A stretch of 37,809 bases of DNA from a virus. The stretch is from positions 1 through 37,809 of IMG/VR virus record IMGVR_UViG_3300032050_000364, one strand, 5' to 3'. The notes below the pieces were generated by a model that saw only the letters and a program-made list of their open reading frames with translations, did no database searches and was not told the DNA's origin. Below, in pieces: positions 36,078 through 37,809 of this stretch; positions within the stretch are counted from its first letter, which is position 1; every line of letters begins with the position of its first letter. A program made the translations under genes and the position numbers.

Positions 36078-36335
36078 ATGGGAAAGAAAGCTAAAGAACA
36101 CAGAAAAAAAGTTGTTAAAAGAAATCAACGAATTGCTATTGAAAAAAAACAATTTCAGAAAACTTATAACGAGTTAATGAAAATGAAGTTTGATGAGTTG
36201 GCGAAAAACTTTAATGAAATTGAAGGTGCGGAAGTTGTTGACATGATTGAGAATGGTGTTTCTGTTATGGAAAAATCTGAAGAAGTTGAAGATGCAACAA
36301 TCGTTGATGAAACATTACCAGACCAAGAAGGATAA
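36078..36335 (+). CDS. Hypothetical basic-to-acidic 85-aa protein
   Basis: An 85-residue protein with a very basic N-terminus (MGKKAKEHRKKVVKRNQRIA) and an acidic C-terminus. It is helical throughout (FQKTYNELMKMKFDELAKNF). The basic end may bind nucleic acid. No family is recognised. It lies directly before the gp46-like gene (6-base gap), so it is likely co-translated. Confidence 0.55.
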   Translation: MGKKAKEHRKKVVKRNQRIAIEKKQFQKTYNELMKMKFDELAKNFNEIEGAEVVDMIENGVSVMEKSEEVEDATIVDETLPDQEG

Positions 36336-36341
36336 TAAACT

Positions 36342-37809
36342 ATGGATTTATTTAATCCACCACCAAAATTTAATTATACAAAAATGACAGAAGAAGTAAC
36401 ATTAACAACTTTAGATAACCCATATGTCCAAGTGGTATGGGAGGACTACGCTGAAAACTTTACACAAGAGAAGATTAAAAGTGTTAGACACTATTTCCAA
36501 AAGAAATATGAAACAACTAATGTTAATGTAATTACTAAAACCAAAGTTGATAAGGAAACAACCCATAATGTTGACATCTCATTCAATATCTTGGATAAAA
36601 ATTATCAACAAGAATTAGCTAAACAATATCTAGAAAACAAGAATTTAGATGATTATTTAGATAAAGTTTTAGATATTGATTCCGCAGTTGACAACAAAAT
36701 GTCATTGAACGATGATGAGGCTCAACCATTTAAAAGATGGTTCATTAAGAATATTGAGTTTTCAAACTTCCTTTCTTATGGTGAGAATCAAAAGATTGAT
36801 TTTGATAAGTGTAGTGGGATATCGGTGGTGGAATCAAATCCACCTAACTTTGGAGGTAAGACGGTCCTTACCGTGGATTTATTATTATTCTTATTCTTTA
36901 ACGAAACAACGAAGACAACTAAAGCAGAAGAAATCTTTAATAGATTTACAGATAAGAACAAGGTTGCGGTTAAAGGTGAGGTATTAATAGATGGTGAGGA
37001 ATATATCATCCTAAGAAACATTGAGCGTAAAAAATCTAAGAGTGGTGATTGGAATGTTAAAACTGAGTTGGATTTCTACAAAAGATTATCTGATGGTAGC
37101 TTACAAAATTTCACTGGTGAACAGAGAAGGGAAACTGAAAAATTTATTAAGACATCTATTGGTACAAAAGAAGATTTCTTAATGACGATTCTTACCACCG
37201 CAACAAACTTGGAGGACCTGATTGACTCAAAACCAACGGCTAGAGGTCAGGTCCTATCAAGATTTATGGGTCTTGAGTTCTTAAAAAGAAAAGAAGAGAT
37301 TGGTAAAGAAATCTATGGAGAGTTCTCCAAGTCCATGATATCAAATGTCTATAGTAGTGAAAAACTTAAAAGTGATAATGAGGAAAAACAGAAATCAATT
37401 GATGAGTTAAAAGTTGAGATTGAAACTGCTAATACAACATTGATTGATATCCAAAACAGGATTATCAAAGGACAAGAATATCGTGATGATTTATTGAAAC
37501 AAAAACATACTGATATTGATACTGAAATAAGTTCATTAATACCAACAACCGTAACAACTGAGATTGAGACACTTGAAAAGACAAAAGAGGGTATTATCAA
37601 ACAAATTGAAGAACTTAATGTTGTTGAACCAAGTGAGTTTTATAAAGAGGACAAGCATGATGAGGTTAAGGAAGAATATGCTAAACTTAATAAAGAGTTA
37701 ATTCAACTTGAAACCAAAATAGAAGAAGTTGAGAAGTTAAAAACTTCAGTTGAGGGTGGAATTAAATGCGAACATTGTGGTATTGAGTTAATGAATGCGG
37801 CAATTACCA
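36342..37809 (+). CDS. 46: Recombination ATPase subunit, gp46/Rad50/SbcC-like (3' partial)
   Basis: The frame is open from ATG 36342 to the window end; 489 residues are visible. The ATPase N-lobe starts near residue 133 (WFIKNIEFSNFLSYGENQKI). The Walker A-type element is NPPNFGGKT, with GGKT at 171-174; the canonical first Gly is replaced by Pro. Residues about 330-475 are coiled coil. C476-x2-C479 (KCEHCG) is the Rad50 zinc-hook motif. In T4, gp46 is the ATPase partner of gp47. The first about 130 residues precede the ATPase fold and are unusual (YVQVVWEDYAENFTQEKIKS; a helical segment follows). An internal ATG near residue 124 is the alternative start. The C-lobe with Walker B lies outside the window. 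Confidence 0.8.
   Translation, partial: MDLFNPPPKFNYTKMTEEVTLTTLDNPYVQVVWEDYAENFTQEKIKSVRHYFQKKYETTNVNVITKTKVDKETTHNVDISFNILDKNYQQELAKQYLENKNLDDYLDKVLDIDSAVDNKMSLNDDEAQPFKRWFIKNIEFSNFLSYGENQKIDFDKCSGISVVESNPPNFGGKTVLTVDLLLFLFFNETTKTTKAEEIFNRFTDKNKVAVKGEVLIDGEEYIILRNIERKKSKSGDWNVKTELDFYKRLSDGSLQNFTGEQRRETEKFIKTSIGTKEDFLMTILTTATNLEDLIDSKPTARGQVLSRFMGLEFLKRKEEIGKEIYGEFSKSMISNVYSSEKLKSDNEEKQKSIDELKVEIETANTTLIDIQNRIIKGQEYRDDLLKQKHTDIDTEISSLIPTTVTTEIETLEKTKEGIIKQIEELNVVEPSEFYKEDKHDEVKEEYAKLNKELIQLETKIEEVEKLKTSVEGGIKCEHCGIELMNAAIT

Noticed and set aside
1-37809. tRNA genes, integrase or transposase
   Set aside because: No tRNA cloverleaf, recombinase motif or IS ends were noticed; the search was by eye.

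Overview
The window looks like part of the genome of a large T4-like contractile-tailed phage (myovirus) that probably infects a Bacteroidota host. The T4-type evidence is a partial gp25-like and a gp6-like baseplate wedge gene at the left end, and gp47- and gp46-like recombination nuclease genes plus a primase at the right end. The host guess rests on low GC, AT-rich translation starts almost without Shine-Dalgarno sequences, and repeats resembling those of the Bacteroidota gliding adhesin SprB. The host is therefore an inference. No integrase, tRNA, insertion sequence or CRISPR array was seen.

Layout. (1) Positions 1-23564, plus strand: a tail/baseplate/fibre cluster. It runs gp25-like (partial), gp6-like, a 1631-aa protein with an internal hydrophobic stretch, several virion-type proteins of unknown function (one with a PKD-like fold), an 1118-aa protein, a 958-aa SprB-repeat protein, a 168-aa protein, a DxD-type glycosyltransferase, two fibre-like proteins with poly-threonine linkers, and a RuvC-like nuclease. 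(2) Positions 23565-31407, minus strand: an inverted four-gene cassette. It encodes a 71-aa beta-type protein, a 695-aa Cys-rich multidomain protein, a 1750-aa mucin-like Pro/Thr-repeat protein with P-domain-like and LamG-like modules, and a 79-aa protein. It meets the plus-strand RuvC gene end to end with no spacer, and diverges from the primase gene across an 85-base intergenic region. (3) Positions 31493-37809, plus strand: DNA metabolism. It runs primase, RecB-type PD-(D/E)XK nuclease, a run of small tightly overlapping genes (two too short for routine gene calling), gp47-like phosphoesterase, an EVPV-repeat coiled-coil protein, a small CPMC membrane protein, a small basic protein, and a gp46-like SMC/Rad50 ATPase cut by the window end.

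How the genes may work together. Block 1 builds the baseplate and host-contact fibres. Block 2 appears to encode an accessory surface or adhesion apparatus: a very long extended stalk carrying carbohydrate-binding-type domains and joined by recurring Cys-rich modules. The glycosyltransferase among the fibre genes may decorate these Thr-rich proteins. Block 3 supplies primer synthesis and recombination-dependent replication. Many genes are joined by TAATG or ATGA overlaps, which implies translational coupling. There is no gene-free stretch above about 110 bases. The most unusual content is the mucin-like minus-strand cassette together with the SprB-repeat protein and the glycosyltransferase.
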